From NCBI RefSeq assembly GCF_002843355.2, contig NZ_PJAI02000009.1, forward strand, positions 1 to 64,000: a stretch of DNA of 64,000 nucleotides, given 5' to 3'. Positions 24,730 to 33,687 of the stretch are shown in pieces (position 1 is the first letter of the stretch; each line of letters starts with the position of its first letter). The notes under the pieces are model-generated. The model was given only the letters and a program-made list of their open reading frames with translations, was not told where the DNA came from and made no database searches. Source of the stretch: Colwellia echini. Its GTDB lineage: Bacteria > Pseudomonadota > Gammaproteobacteria > Enterobacterales > Alteromonadaceae. The translations under genes were made by a program, and so were the position numbers.

Positions 24730-25905
24730 TTAGTTTTCATAACGTATCGCAATATCTTCCACTTGAATATTACCAAATAATTGACCGTCGGGGGTTATAG
24801 CCGTTGCAGTATCGCCAGATAATTTAATAACTTTAACTTTGTATGGGCTAACGCTAAAGCCAGTGTATGCTTTACCTGTATTCGCGGTAAAATGAGTCAA
24901 ATGTAATAAACTAAATTCATCGCCAATCTTCAATCCATTATCTCTACCTAAATCAATGATTACTTCATTGCCAGCTACTTTGAGTATTTTACCTTTACTT
25001 GGCTCACACATTATATTTTCGTCTATATCTTTAATTACTTTGCCAAGAATGCCCGACACCATAACACCATATTCACTTTGCCAAAAAGCATTACCTGATG
25101 GATCAACGTTAACGCGCTTTAAAAATGTCCAAGGGGCAGTGTCGTTATAACTATTTTGCCACAACAGTTGGCCATTTAAACCACTGTAAAGGTAGATGTT
25201 AATACCAAAATCTCGAGGGTAAATGCCTTGTTGCCAAAACATCCAACCGTTAGTAGATTGCTGGTCAAATGAAAGGTTAGTAATTTCACTAAACATAACA
25301 TATTGGCTATTAGTAGTATCACTAAGTGATTGGGTTAATATTGATATTTTATCGCTGGCTAAGCTGTTATTAAGTCGAGCAAAGTCAGTTTTGTTATTAA
25401 TAATAGTACTAGTTTTAGTGAAGGTACTTTGTAGATTAAGTTGTTCGCCGAGTTTAGCCATCACGGATTTATCAATGTCATAAATCTCACCTATATTAGC
25501 TTGTTCTCTGTGAACTAAGTGACTGCGAGTAATTAACAAAGATTTCTTAAAGTTGACGGCAAAACACTTCTTCTCTTGCGGAAAAATATCAGCGCGTATC
25601 GTTACGGTAATAAGACTACCACTGTGAACCTCATCTACTAACTCAATCGAGTTGACGCTACCACTTGCCCTGATACTTATTTGATCTTGAGTAAGTAATC
25701 CATTGACCACTTGTTGCACACTTGAAACAGTAGCGCCTGATACTAACAGTGCTTTTTTTAAGGCATTTTCAACGGCTTTTGAACGGGCAATTTCTACACT
25801 GCTGCCTTTAGTACTAGCGTGACCTTGAGTTTCATACCACTGAGCTTGAACAGTTAAACTGAAGAACAGGCAAATGAATAATAATAGTTTGGTAAGTATA
25901 CGCAT
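24730..25905 (-). CDS. flgT: Flagellar H-ring protein FlgT
   Basis: 391 residues. Signal peptide about 1-21 (LLFICLFFSLTVQAQ). N-terminal domain WYETQGHASTKGSSVEIARS, then AVENALKKALLVSGATVSSV; the middle domain has CFAVNFKKSLLITRSHL; the C-terminal SH3-like domain has GKILKVAGNEVIIDLGRDNG and LKIGDEFSLL. FlgT forms the H ring around the LP ring of the sodium-type polar flagellar basal body in Vibrio and relatives. It is divergent from flgO, with a 375-base gap holding repeats and a sigma-54 site. Confidence 0.9.
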   Translation of the reverse strand: MRILTKLLLFICLFFSLTVQAQWYETQGHASTKGSSVEIARSKAVENALKKALLVSGATVSSVQQVVNGLLTQDQISIRASGSVNSIELVDEVHSGSLITVTIRADIFPQEKKCFAVNFKKSLLITRSHLVHREQANIGEIYDIDKSVMAKLGEQLNLQSTFTKTSTIINNKTDFARLNNSLASDKISILTQSLSDTTNSQYVMFSEITNLSFDQQSTNGWMFWQQGIYPRDFGINIYLYSGLNGQLLWQNSYNDTAPWTFLKRVNVDPSGNAFWQSEYGVMVSGILGKVIKDIDENIMCEPSKGKILKVAGNEVIIDLGRDNGLKIGDEFSLLHLTHFTANTGKAYTGFSVSPYKVKVIKLSGDTATAITPDGQLFGNIQVEDIAIRYEN

Positions 25906-25983
25906 AGATTTTCAGCTTCCAATGTAGCGTTAACAAATGTGAATAAAATATCTTAAAACAATATTTTAAAGGATAGTCTTTAT

Positions 25984-26031
25984 ACACAGTCTTAAAGCTA
26001 TTAAAACACAGTCTTAAAACACAGCCTTAAA
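25984..26031. repeat. 13-bp repeat ACACAG(T/C)CTTAAA, three copies
   Basis: Copies at 25984-25996, 26006-26018 and 26019-26031; the last two are directly adjacent. They lie in the divergent flgT-flgO intergenic region. Confidence 0.7.
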
Positions 26032-26134
26032 GCAATATATTATAGATTATGCATATTTCATGCCTGCCGCTTTATTGTCGTTTATTGTTTATTTATTCGC
26101 TTAAAAATGACTTTAAATAGTATGAATAAACTAT

Positions 26135-26150
26135 TGGCTTAAAATGTGCA
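26135..26150 (+). promoter_or_regulatory. Sigma-54 promoter candidate for flgO-flgP
   Basis: TGGCTTAAAATGTGCA keeps the -24 GG and -12 GC at the required spacing (TGGC and TGCA intact). It lies 130 bases before flgO. In Vibrio flgOP are sigma-54 class genes, so the site makes sense. Confidence 0.6.
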
Positions 26151-26169
26151 TTATTCTAAATCATAAATC

Positions 26170-26216
26170 CAGAAGGTAATTATCAGAAGGTAAATATAAA
26201 CCTGAAGGTAAATTGT
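26170..26216. repeat. Short repeat built on (A/T)GAAGGTAA
   Basis: Three units, CAGAAGGTAATTAT (26170), CAGAAGGTAAATATAAAC (26184) and CTGAAGGTAAATTGT (26202), directly adjacent but of unequal length, between the sigma-54 site and flgO. Confidence 0.6.
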
Positions 26217-26280
26217 CAGATATAAAAATACTGTATTGCTACTCATCTACTCGTAGCACTTATTCTTGAAGGAGAATATT

Positions 26281-26925
26281 ATGAAAAAATGGCTGATACC
26301 ATTGCTTCTGCCAGCTTTACTCTCGTGTGGCACAACACAAAAAGATGATTTTTATCAATCTAGCCAAATTGAAAAGGGTGAGATTGATAGTTATGACCTA
26401 CCTCGTCATGCCATAAATGACGTCGTTAAAGGTTTGGCTTATCAAATGCTTACTAGTAGTAGTTTTGTAAACGCTAAAACTCCTGTTGCCGTTGCTTCCT
26501 TCGTTAACCTTAAAGATCTTGAATCAACTAATTGGTTAGGTAATCAATTAGCTGAAAGCTTTGTTCATGAGTTACAGCGCCATGGTTTAGTGGTTATAGA
26601 CTTTAAAACAACAGGTCATATTAGAGTAACTAAAGATGGTGATTATGTATTTAGTCGAGATTGGCAGGAATTACCAGAACGTCAGATAATTGACTACGTA
26701 GTTGCTGGTACTATGGTTGAGCAAGAAGGCGGTGTGCTGGTTAATGCGCGAATGATTGGTATACAGTCGAAAGTTGTTGTAGCCACCGCGCAATCATTTA
26801 TTCCTTCTTGGGTCTTGGGCGATGAGATCGATAGCCATGAGAAAGTAAAAATGAAAGACGGGATGATTATTCGTGATAATGCGATGTTATTTGGCGATGA
26901 ACGTGCTGTTAGTATACAAAACTAA
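26281..26925 (+). CDS. flgO: Flagellar outer-membrane lipoprotein FlgO
   Basis: 214 residues. Lipobox LLSC at about residue 16, then the FlgO domain: PVAVASFVNLKDLESTNWLG, NQLAESFVHELQRHGLVVID, YVVAGTMVEQEGGVLVNARM and IGIQSKVVVATAQSFIP. FlgO helps anchor the sheathed or polar flagellum at the outer membrane and is needed for motility in Vibrio. ATG 26281 has AAGGAG 8 bases upstream; a TTG at 26266 would fall in the Shine-Dalgarno. flgP follows. Confidence 0.9.
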   Translation: MKKWLIPLLLPALLSCGTTQKDDFYQSSQIEKGEIDSYDLPRHAINDVVKGLAYQMLTSSSFVNAKTPVAVASFVNLKDLESTNWLGNQLAESFVHELQRHGLVVIDFKTTGHIRVTKDGDYVFSRDWQELPERQIIDYVVAGTMVEQEGGVLVNARMIGIQSKVVVATAQSFIPSWVLGDEIDSHEKVKMKDGMIIRDNAMLFGDERAVSIQN

Positions 26926-27091
26926 AATATTATTAAACATTTAGATTTTATTATGAATTATCTGTTTTATAGATAACTACATTTATATTTATAACTAACC
27001 GTATTTATTGGTAATTTCTATGAGTAATGTTTAACACAGAGAGTGATGTCAACATGCAACTGAATCAACAATCACCATCTAAGGAGTATTT

Positions 27092-27559
27092 ATGAAAAAC
27101 ACCGCTGTTAGAATGCTCTTAATATTGAGCGTACTATTTATGATAAGCGCATGTTCGCTTATTTATGATAAGCATGTTGAGTGGGAGACTGTAAAACCAA
27201 AAACATTTCCAGTACTTAATGCAACAGGTTTTGCGCCAATCAGCTTACAAAAATCAACACATGAAACACAACGGATGCTAATGGCCATTCAAGCGTCAAA
27301 AATTGCCGCTTATGCAGAATTAGCCGAGCAAGTATATGGTCAGCAAATTGAAGGCAATGTTACTATGGCTGATTTACTGATTGAAAATCAGCAGTTATCG
27401 ACTTCTGTACAAGGTATTATACGCGGCGCTAAGGTGGTAAAAAGTTATCCTCTCGGTGATGTTTATACCACAGAGCTGCAACTGAACTTTGAAGATGTTT
27501 ATAACATATATCAAGCTAATCAAAGTAGGCAAGAAGTGAAAGAAGTAAGTTACTTTTAG
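27092..27559 (+). CDS. flgP: Flagellar outer-membrane lipoprotein FlgP
   Basis: 155 residues. Signal with lipobox MISAC (about 17-21), then a LPP20-like domain: RMLMAIQASKIAAYAELAEQ, VYGQQIEGNVTMADLLIENQ, GIIRGAKVVKSYPLGDVYTT. FlgP forms basal disk or outer-membrane structures of the polar flagellum. Strong AAGGAG before ATG. It follows flgO by 166 bases and is probably in the same unit. Confidence 0.9.
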   Translation: MKNTAVRMLLILSVLFMISACSLIYDKHVEWETVKPKTFPVLNATGFAPISLQKSTHETQRMLMAIQASKIAAYAELAEQVYGQQIEGNVTMADLLIENQQLSTSVQGIIRGAKVVKSYPLGDVYTTELQLNFEDVYNIYQANQSRQEVKEVSYF

Positions 27560-27584
27560 TAAAATTGTCTATTACTTTAAAATT

Positions 27585-27656
27585 ATTGTCTGAGCTATTG
27601 TCTGAACTATTATTTGAATTATTGCCCGAGATATTATCCGAGATATTACTCAAATT
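27585..27656. repeat. 12-bp tandem repeat, six units
   Basis: Six contiguous degenerate 12-mers beginning at 27585 (ATTGTCTGAGCT, ATTGTCTGAACT, ATTATTTGAATT, ATTGCCCGAGAT, ATTATCCGAGAT, ATTACTCAAATT), just downstream of flgP and before its terminator. Confidence 0.85.
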
Positions 27657-27684
27657 ATAAAAATGATTAAAGCTGCGAATAATT

Positions 27685-27729
27685 CACAAAAAAGCCGTAT
27701 TCTAGTTTCTAGAATACGGCTTTTTTGTG
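27685..27729. terminator. Strong bidirectional terminator between flgP and flgN
   Basis: Perfect 21-bp stem: 27685-27705 pairs with 27709-27729 around a TTT loop (core AAAAGCCGTATTCTAG), with A-tract and T-tract on each side. Ends the convergent flgOP and flgAMN units. Confidence 0.95.
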
Positions 27730-27801
27730 GTAATTATTTAGTTTGTTATCTCGAACTCGGGTTTGTTATTCTTTTGTCATTAGCATTTAGCTATTTAATT
27801 A

Positions 27802-28248
27802 CTAAGCTTTAAAACCTAAACTAGATAAACCCGCGCTTTTTTTACCTTTATTATCATAAGTAATAGCATTTTTATTATGATTTTCTAACAGACTCGTTTT
27901 CATACGCTCTACCGCAAGTTGTGACTGTTGAATAATTTGGCCATTGATTAAGTTCTGTTTTTGGCAATGCTCTAATAACTGCGCTATTTCGGCTAATTCT
28001 GGACTGAGTTTACCTGCTGCTTTATCTTGCGCAAAAACTTGGTTTAAACCAATGTCATGATCTAATTGCTGAATAGCTAATAAAAGAGTGTTTTTTTCTT
28101 GGCTTACCTTGAGTAAGGCTTGGGGGTCATGTTGTTGTAATATTTGCTTTTCGTTAGCAATGATCTGTGCAAGCAAAGTTAATTGCTCATGTTGTTTTGC
28201 TAACAAGTCTGTAGATGTTAACCCTTGAGAGTCTGAGCCTGATAACAT
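27802..28248 (-). CDS. flgN: Flagellar export chaperone FlgN
   Basis: 148 residues, all-helical: LTLLAQIIANEKQILQQHDP, then TLLLAIQQLDHDIGL and CQKQNLINGQIIQQSQLAVE. FlgN escorts hook-associated proteins FlgK and FlgL to the export gate. It lies downstream of flgM with an 84-base gap, as in most gammaproteobacteria. Confidence 0.85.
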   Translation of the reverse strand: MLSGSDSQGLTSTDLLAKQHEQLTLLAQIIANEKQILQQHDPQALLKVSQEKNTLLLAIQQLDHDIGLNQVFAQDKAAGKLSPELAEIAQLLEHCQKQNLINGQIIQQSQLAVERMKTSLLENHNKNAITYDNKGKKSAGLSSLGFKA

Positions 28249-28332
28249 TAATATGCCTTGATTAAGCTATAAATAGAGATTAAAAAATATAGTCTACCTC
28301 TAAATGCTATTGATAAACAAGAAATAGCAATA

Positions 28333-28641
28333 CTAGATCAAGTCAAACTCAAAACTTGCGATACTTGCCGCGAGTTTTTCAGGGTTAACTTTATATTCGC
28401 CAGAGCTAATTGCGGCTTTCAATTCATCAATTTTCTTTTGATTCATCACGGGAGCATCAGCGGCTTTTTTTTGTAATTCATTAAGCTGCTTTGCTTGTGG
28501 TGTTAATGATACTGAATCTTGGCCTGATTTTTTTACTTGGGATTGCTCAGATACTACATGCTCAGCTTGTTGTTTTGCTTGCTTTTGTTGGGTCTGTGTA
28601 ACTTGAGTGTTTGTATTCAAGTTGTTGATATTAATAGTCAT
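28333..28641 (-). CDS. flgM: Anti-sigma-28 factor FlgM
   Basis: 102 residues. N-terminus MTININNLNTN and a Gln-rich disordered first half, then the conserved FliA-binding C-terminal half (QDSVSLTPQAKQLNELQKKA, KIDELKAAISSGEYKVNPEK, LAASIASFEFDLI). FlgM holds sigma-28 until the hook is finished. The ATG at 28641 has AAAGGATGAG upstream; the TTG at 28659 overlaps that site. A sigma-28 promoter lies at 28694-28720. Confidence 0.92.
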   Translation of the reverse strand: MTININNLNTNTQVTQTQQKQAKQQAEHVVSEQSQVKKSGQDSVSLTPQAKQLNELQKKAADAPVMNQKKIDELKAAISSGEYKVNPEKLAASIASFEFDLI

Positions 28642-28693
28642 AATCTCATCCTTTAACAATGAAATGATATTTTAAAAGAGTTCTAGTATCTTG

Positions 28694-28720
28694 TTATCGG
28701 CCTAATATAGTATAACTTTA
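28694..28720 (-). promoter_or_regulatory. Sigma-28 (FliA) promoter of flgM
   Basis: On the minus strand TAAA (28720-28717), 15-base spacer, GCCGATAA (28701-28694): an exact match to the sigma-28 consensus. It ends 53 bases before the flgM ATG. Gives FlgM the negative feedback seen in other flagellar systems. Confidence 0.88.
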
Positions 28721-28808
28721 ACTAAAATTTTAAATTTATATCAATTATATTTTATACCTTGGAACCCATTAACTTTCATTTTCCGATGGTTACTTAGGTT
28801 GAAGATGA

Positions 28809-29501
28809 TTATAGATTAATTATGACTTGGTTAACACCGTTGACGTTAGCGGTAATAACTTTATTTGAACGTGAATTACGTACTCTTATTTGTTCGTTCA
28901 TATTGGCAGAGCTTAATGCCTCGCCTTGGGTTTTGATATTAAAACTACTTGATGCGGCAATAATTGTCACAAAATCGCCTTTACATATTAAGCAAATACT
29001 TCTTTTACTAATGGTCTTTCCTTGAGCAATTCGTCTTTTGGCTTTAGCACCAAAAACAACTGAGGTATCAGTGAGCTTTTTACCTCGTATTCTATTAATT
29101 GGCATGTAAGCTAACTCCACATTACTATCATCAAGCATGTCTCCTTTATTAATTGTATTTTTAGCAATTAAAAAAGCTTTAGTTATTTCAACTTTTGCCG
29201 ATAAATATATTTTCCATGGTGTTGATTCATCACAACTAATTTTAACACTTACATTTCTTGAGCTATTTTCGTCAGGTAATTCAGCGGTTATTGGAACAGA
29301 ACAAGGCTGTATAATGATTCTAGGGTCTATTTCAGCTACAGTAATGCGTACTTTTTCTTCACCAGTTGAAGGAAATTGTTCAATTAAATAATCTGTAGCA
29401 AATTGCTCTATAAAGTCACTATCAAGCTCTGTTGCAGTAACCGCTGTGTGCTTAATGAGCAATAACAAGATAAAAAAAGAAAAAAATGATGTTAAGCGCA
29501 T
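28809..29501 (-). CDS. flgA: P-ring assembly chaperone FlgA
   Basis: 230 residues. Signal peptide (FFSFFILLLLIKHTAVTATE), an N-terminal cysteine-containing domain (RIIIQPCSVP, VSVKISCDESTPWKIYLSAK), then a SAF domain (NTINKGDMLDDSNVELAYMP) and C-terminal domain (GDFVTIIAASSSFNIKTQGE, ALSSANMNEQIRVRN). FlgA is the periplasmic chaperone for FlgI P-ring assembly. ATG 29501 is chosen; a TTG at 29516 adds five residues but would have its Shine-Dalgarno directly adjacent. Confidence 0.88.
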   Translation of the reverse strand: MRLTSFFSFFILLLLIKHTAVTATELDSDFIEQFATDYLIEQFPSTGEEKVRITVAEIDPRIIIQPCSVPITAELPDENSSRNVSVKISCDESTPWKIYLSAKVEITKAFLIAKNTINKGDMLDDSNVELAYMPINRIRGKKLTDTSVVFGAKAKRRIAQGKTISKRSICLICKGDFVTIIAASSSFNIKTQGEALSSANMNEQIRVRNSRSNKVITANVNGVNQVIINL

Positions 29502-29727
29502 ATATTTTATTATCAACCTTTAAGTAAATGTAAATAATCGTCTATGCTTAGATTAAATTAGCAAAATGAGATTATATTAAATCATCCGTCAAATTTCAGA
29601 CGTTTAGTGTAAAAATAAGTTTTAAAAGTCTTTATAATTAACGTTATATTTAAATTAATTCAAGAACTGTGCCTTATGTGTTTAACTAGAGAGCATAATA
29701 AATAGCACAGTCTTACATGAGGTTCAT

Positions 29728-30657
29728 ATGGCAGGTATTCTCGATTCAGTAAACCAACGTACGCAACTTGTTGGTGAAAACAGATTAGAATTATTACTTT
29801 TTAAACTGATTGGCAGACAACGGTTTGGCATTAACGTTTTTAAAGTACGTGAAGTGATGCCATGCCCTAAATTGACCATGCTACCAAAACAAGACGGTTT
29901 TATAAAAGGTGTAGCTCATATTCGGGGGCAAACTATTTCTGTTATCGACCTTAGTAAATCAACAGGTGGGCCAGCGATTGAGCAAACTGCAGACAGTTTT
30001 ATTATTATTGCTGAGTACAATCGTAGCGTACAAGGTTTTCTCGTGGCGGGCGTTGAGCGAATAGTTACCTTAACCTGGGCAGATGTAATGCCGCCGCCAG
30101 AGGGAGCAGGTAAGTCTAGTTACCTAACTGCGGTTACTGAAATTGATAATGAGATGGTGTCCATTTTAGATGTTGAAAAAATTCTTAACGAGATAAGTCC
30201 TGTGTCAACCGATGTAAGTGAAGATATTGTTGATGCAAACGTAGGTATTGAGTTAGGTGATAAACTAGTAATGATTGCTGATGACTCAACGGTTGCGCGT
30301 AATCAAGTTAAAAGAGCATTAGAGCCATTAGGTATTAATATGATTTTAGCTAAAAATGGTCGAGATGCGCTAGATCAGTTGTTGGAAATAACCGCTACTT
30401 GTGAACATAGTATTACCGAAAAAGTTGCACTAATGATTTCAGATATTGAAATGCCTGAAATGGATGGTTATACCCTAACTGCTGAGGTGAAAGGTAACGA
30501 TAGAATGTCGAAGATGCCTATCATTTTACATACTTCACTTAGTGGGGTATTTAATAATGCCATGGTTGAAAAAGTAGGCGCTGAAGACTTTATTCCTAAA
30601 TTCCATCCAGATGAACTAGCTACTTCAGTAAAAAAATGGTTAAAATTAGATAAATAG
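29728..30657 (+). CDS. cheV: Chemotaxis adaptor CheV (CheW plus receiver)
   Basis: 309 residues. The CheW domain (about 18-160; FGINVFKVREVMPCPKLTML, GVAHIRGQTISVIDLSKST, ILDVEKIL) couples receptors to CheA. The receiver (about 185-305) has DDS near the start, phospho-acceptor D239 (ALMISDIEMPEMDG) and a lysine in FIPKFHPDE. It precedes cheR and the flgB operon, the order typical of polar flagella. Confidence 0.93.
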   Translation: MAGILDSVNQRTQLVGENRLELLLFKLIGRQRFGINVFKVREVMPCPKLTMLPKQDGFIKGVAHIRGQTISVIDLSKSTGGPAIEQTADSFIIIAEYNRSVQGFLVAGVERIVTLTWADVMPPPEGAGKSSYLTAVTEIDNEMVSILDVEKILNEISPVSTDVSEDIVDANVGIELGDKLVMIADDSTVARNQVKRALEPLGINMILAKNGRDALDQLLEITATCEHSITEKVALMISDIEMPEMDGYTLTAEVKGNDRMSKMPIILHTSLSGVFNNAMVEKVGAEDFIPKFHPDELATSVKKWLKLDK

Positions 30658-30763
30658 CTCGGTTGAAATAGGTTGAATTAATTAAAGCACTATTTAGCAA
30701 GTTAATGACAACTTCCATTGTATGGATTATTTAGTAAAATTTTTGAATAAACAGGAAGGTAAT

Positions 30764-31594
30764 GTGTCAGAAAGAGAACTTGATGAAAAAAGTTATAATT
30801 TATTTAGAGCTTTTTTAGAACAGCAATGTGGTATTGTACTCGGTGAAAGTAAGCAATATTTAGTAAAAAGCCGATTAGTTCCTTTAATGGCCAAATTTAA
30901 GCTAACATCACTTACTGAACTCGTGAATAAAACACTATCACCTGTTGAGCGGCAATTACGTGCCGCGGTTATTGATGCTATGACCACTAATGAAACCCTG
31001 TGGTTTCGTGATGACTACCCCTTTAAATTACTGCAAAGTAAAATATTACCTGATTTATCAGATAGTAAAACGCCAATTAAAATTTGGTCTGCAGCTAGCT
31101 CCTCCGGGCAAGAGCCTTATTCTATTGCTATGTCGGTACTTGAATATCAACAAAAGAACCCAAGAGCCTTTCCGCGTGGTGTGCAAGTTGTTGGTACTGA
31201 TATTTCAACCACAATGTTAGAGCACTGTAAATACGGACATTATGACAACCTAGCATTAGCGCGTGGTTTATCAGCAGAACGTAAACAACGTTTTTTTGAA
31301 GCTGGCGATAATGGTATGTTAAAAGTAAAAGATGAAGTAAAAAAGATGGTAACATTTAGACCATTAAATTTATTGAATAGCTATAGTCTGATGGGCCGTT
31401 TTGATATTGTTTTTTGTCGAAATGTATTGATATATTTTTCACCTGAAATCAAAGCGCAAATTATTAGTCAAATTCATGGCGTATTGAATAAAAATGGCTA
31501 TTTATACCTTGGAGCTTCAGAGTCTCTGTCTGGTATCAATCAGGATTTTTCAATGTTACGTTGTAATCCTGGCATTGTTTATCAAAAAAAATAG
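30764..31594 (+). CDS. cheR: Chemotaxis protein methyltransferase CheR
   Basis: 276 residues from GTG 30764, which has AGGAAGG about 6 bases upstream; ATG 30722 adds 14 residues with no homology expected. The N-terminal helical domain (YNLFRAFLEQQCGIVLGESK) is followed by the SAM-binding domain (IWSAASSSGQEPYSIAMSVL, VVGTDIS, FDIVFCRNVLIYF, GYLYLGASESL). It methylates glutamates of chemoreceptors. Probably follows cheV in the same unit. Confidence 0.93.
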   Translation: MSERELDEKSYNLFRAFLEQQCGIVLGESKQYLVKSRLVPLMAKFKLTSLTELVNKTLSPVERQLRAAVIDAMTTNETLWFRDDYPFKLLQSKILPDLSDSKTPIKIWSAASSSGQEPYSIAMSVLEYQQKNPRAFPRGVQVVGTDISTTMLEHCKYGHYDNLALARGLSAERKQRFFEAGDNGMLKVKDEVKKMVTFRPLNLLNSYSLMGRFDIVFCRNVLIYFSPEIKAQIISQIHGVLNKNGYLYLGASESLSGINQDFSMLRCNPGIVYQKK

Positions 31595-31899
31595 TCATAC
31601 ACCTCTTATCTCTTATATAGTATAACTATAGCGATAACACAGATCAGTATTAAATTAAAAAACCTTAAATAACAGCTAGCTCAGTAGCTGTTATCACCGT
31701 CCACTCCTTAATTATTCTTCTCAGGCTTCTCGCCAAAATTATAATCTAATAATAAATCTAAAAATGTTACTTCTAACATCTGGCATATTTATTGAATATA
31801 GATTAATCATATCGTAAACATTTATAACATAGTTGCTACAACCGAGCTGTTATAACTGTGAAAACGTATTTATTTTAAACGTAACTAGGTGAGGCTATT
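31595..31899. other. cheR-flgB intergenic region
   Basis: Contains a hairpin ATAACAGCTA/TAGCTGTTAT (31669-31694) that may terminate cheVR, a sigma-54-like site (31781-31796), and AT-rich leader DNA. Confidence 0.5.
31781..31796 (+). promoter_or_regulatory. Sigma-54-like promoter candidate for flgBCDE
   Basis: TGGCATATTTATTGAA has a perfect -24 TGGCA and correct spacing, but the -12 element is GA rather than the highly conserved GC. Located about 100 bases before flgB. Weaker than the flgF and first-flagellin sites. Confidence 0.45.
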
Positions 31900-32298
31900 A
31901 TGGCTATCGGATTTGATGAAGGTTTTCAACTCTATTCACAGGGGATGCTACTTCGCTCGAAACGAGCTGAAGTTATTGCCAGTAATATTGCCAATGCTGA
32001 TACTCCCGGTTACAAAGCGAAAGGGCTAGACTTTAAGCAAGCTCTTGCGAATGCGACAAATAGTCAGCAATCAGGTATGACTCGTACCAATGAAAAACAC
32101 TTTGATATACGTACCGAGTTAAATAATACCGTTGATTATCGCATACCAAATCAAGCTGATACTGGCGATGGTAATACTGTAGATGTACAAGTGGAACGAA
32201 ACTTGTATTTAAAAAACTCTATGGAATATCAAGCAAGCGTGCAGTTTCTTACTGGTAAAATTCAAGCAATGAAAAAAGTCATTAGCGGAGGTCAATAA
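31900..32298 (+). CDS. flgB: Flagellar proximal rod protein FlgB
   Basis: 132 residues. Has the rod-type N-terminus (LLRSKRAEVIASNIANADTP, GYKAKGLDF) and C-terminal helix (KNSMEYQASVQFLTGKIQAM). Structural subunit of the proximal rod joining MS ring and rod. Two bases separate it from flgC. Confidence 0.95.
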   Translation: MAIGFDEGFQLYSQGMLLRSKRAEVIASNIANADTPGYKAKGLDFKQALANATNSQQSGMTRTNEKHFDIRTELNNTVDYRIPNQADTGDGNTVDVQVERNLYLKNSMEYQASVQFLTGKIQAMKKVISGGQ

Positions 32299-32300
32299 AA

Positions 32301-32732
32301 ATGAGTCTATTTAACGTATTTGATATCACAGGTAGTGGTATGAGCGCTCAATCCGTCCGCTTAAATACTACCGCAAGTAACATTGCTAATGCTGATAGTG
32401 TTAGCAGTAGCGCAGATCAAACTTACCGAGCCAGACATCCAGTTTTTGCCGCTGCCATGCAACAAGCTGCCGCAGGACAAAAAGCAGATGATGGTAGTGG
32501 TGTTGGTGTAGAAGTATTAGGAGTTGTCGAAAGCGACGCGCCATTAAATGTGGAATATGCGCCAAATCATCCAATGGCAAATCATGAAGGTTTTATATAT
32601 AAGCCTAATGTTAATGTTATTGAAGAAATGACTAATATGATTTCTGCTTCTCGCTCTTATCAAACCAATGTGCAATTAGCTGAATCAGCTAAAAACATGT
32701 TGAATAAAACATTGCAGCTAGGGCAACGCTAA
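32301..32732 (+). CDS. flgC: Flagellar proximal rod protein FlgC
   Basis: 143 residues. N-terminal ITGSGMSAQSVRLNTTASNI and C-terminal NVNVIEEMTNMISASRSYQT, then NVQLAESAKNMLNKTL, define FlgC. Proximal rod subunit, second gene of flgBCDE. Confidence 0.95.
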   Translation: MSLFNVFDITGSGMSAQSVRLNTTASNIANADSVSSSADQTYRARHPVFAAAMQQAAAGQKADDGSGVGVEVLGVVESDAPLNVEYAPNHPMANHEGFIYKPNVNVIEEMTNMISASRSYQTNVQLAESAKNMLNKTLQLGQR

Positions 32733-32783
32733 TGAAAACATTTAATACTTTAATTAGTTTATTGCAAAGCCAAGGAGTAGATC

Positions 32784-33476
32784 ATGACAACTGTTAGTGA
32801 CACCAGTGTATTAGACGGTATTCGTTGGCAAAAAGAAGAGTATAAAGTTGCCGAGCAAGATAATGGCATGCTTACCCAGGCCGATTTCTTTGCGTTATTA
32901 ACGCAAGAGCTAGCTAATCAAGATCCAACTAAACCCGTTGATAACAACGAAATGATCTCGCAAATGACAGCCTTTTCAACTACCGATGGCGTGCAAAAGC
33001 TGAATGATTCTTTTGACGGCTTTGCTTCATCAATGACCTCAAGCCAAGCATTACAAGCATCATCATTAGTAGGCCGTAGTGTTTTAGTGGAAGACAATGT
33101 GTTTGGCATGGCAGAAGGTGAAGCGGTAAAAGGTAAATTAGTATCAGATCAAGCCGCAAGTAACGTAAACATTTATGTTGAAAATATTGCCGGTGAAGTT
33201 ATTCAAACCGTACCAGTTGGTAACACACAAGCAGGTGGACATAGCTTTACTTGGAATGGTTTAAAATCAGATGGTGAACCGGCCGATGCTGGAGCCTACC
33301 GATTCCGTATTGTTGGTTTAGTTGAAGGTAAAGCCTCTGAGCTTGAAGCCCAAACCTATCGTAAAGTTGACAGTGTTACCTTAGCCGGGACTGGTGGCAA
33401 TATTATGCTTAACCTTAATGGCGGCAGTGCAATGGCACTTACCGATATTGTTGAAGTATCAGAAGGTGGTAGTTAG
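32784..33476 (+). CDS. flgD: Hook-capping scaffold protein FlgD
   Basis: 230 residues. N-terminal export and cap region (LTQADFFALLTQELANQDPT, KPVDNNEMISQMTAFSTTDG), followed by the FlgD Tudor-like and Ig-like domains (SFTWNGLKSDGEPADAGAYR). FlgD caps the growing hook. AAGGAG before ATG. Normal length. Confidence 0.94.
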   Translation: MTTVSDTSVLDGIRWQKEEYKVAEQDNGMLTQADFFALLTQELANQDPTKPVDNNEMISQMTAFSTTDGVQKLNDSFDGFASSMTSSQALQASSLVGRSVLVEDNVFGMAEGEAVKGKLVSDQAASNVNIYVENIAGEVIQTVPVGNTQAGGHSFTWNGLKSDGEPADAGAYRFRIVGLVEGKASELEAQTYRKVDSVTLAGTGGNIMLNLNGGSAMALTDIVEVSEGGS

Positions 33477-33687
33477 ATTTACAGGTTTAGTCAGGCTATC
33501 ACTCCTTGCTGTAAAGGCTTGAGTACCTAGCAAATTATTAATCATTCAGTTTACTTTTATTTCTAGTTTTAACTTTAATTTTAGCATTAGTCGTAAAAGT
33601 AAAGAATAAGCTTAATCTACCTTCGCAAACTTTAATAAAAGTAGAGTAGGTATTAAGCAATAAAGCAAATTTAAAGAGGGTTAAATT

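Noticed and set aside
27585..27656. Coding continuation of FlgP
   Set aside because: The FlgP frame has already stopped at 27559 and the 12-mers carry stop codons in frame.
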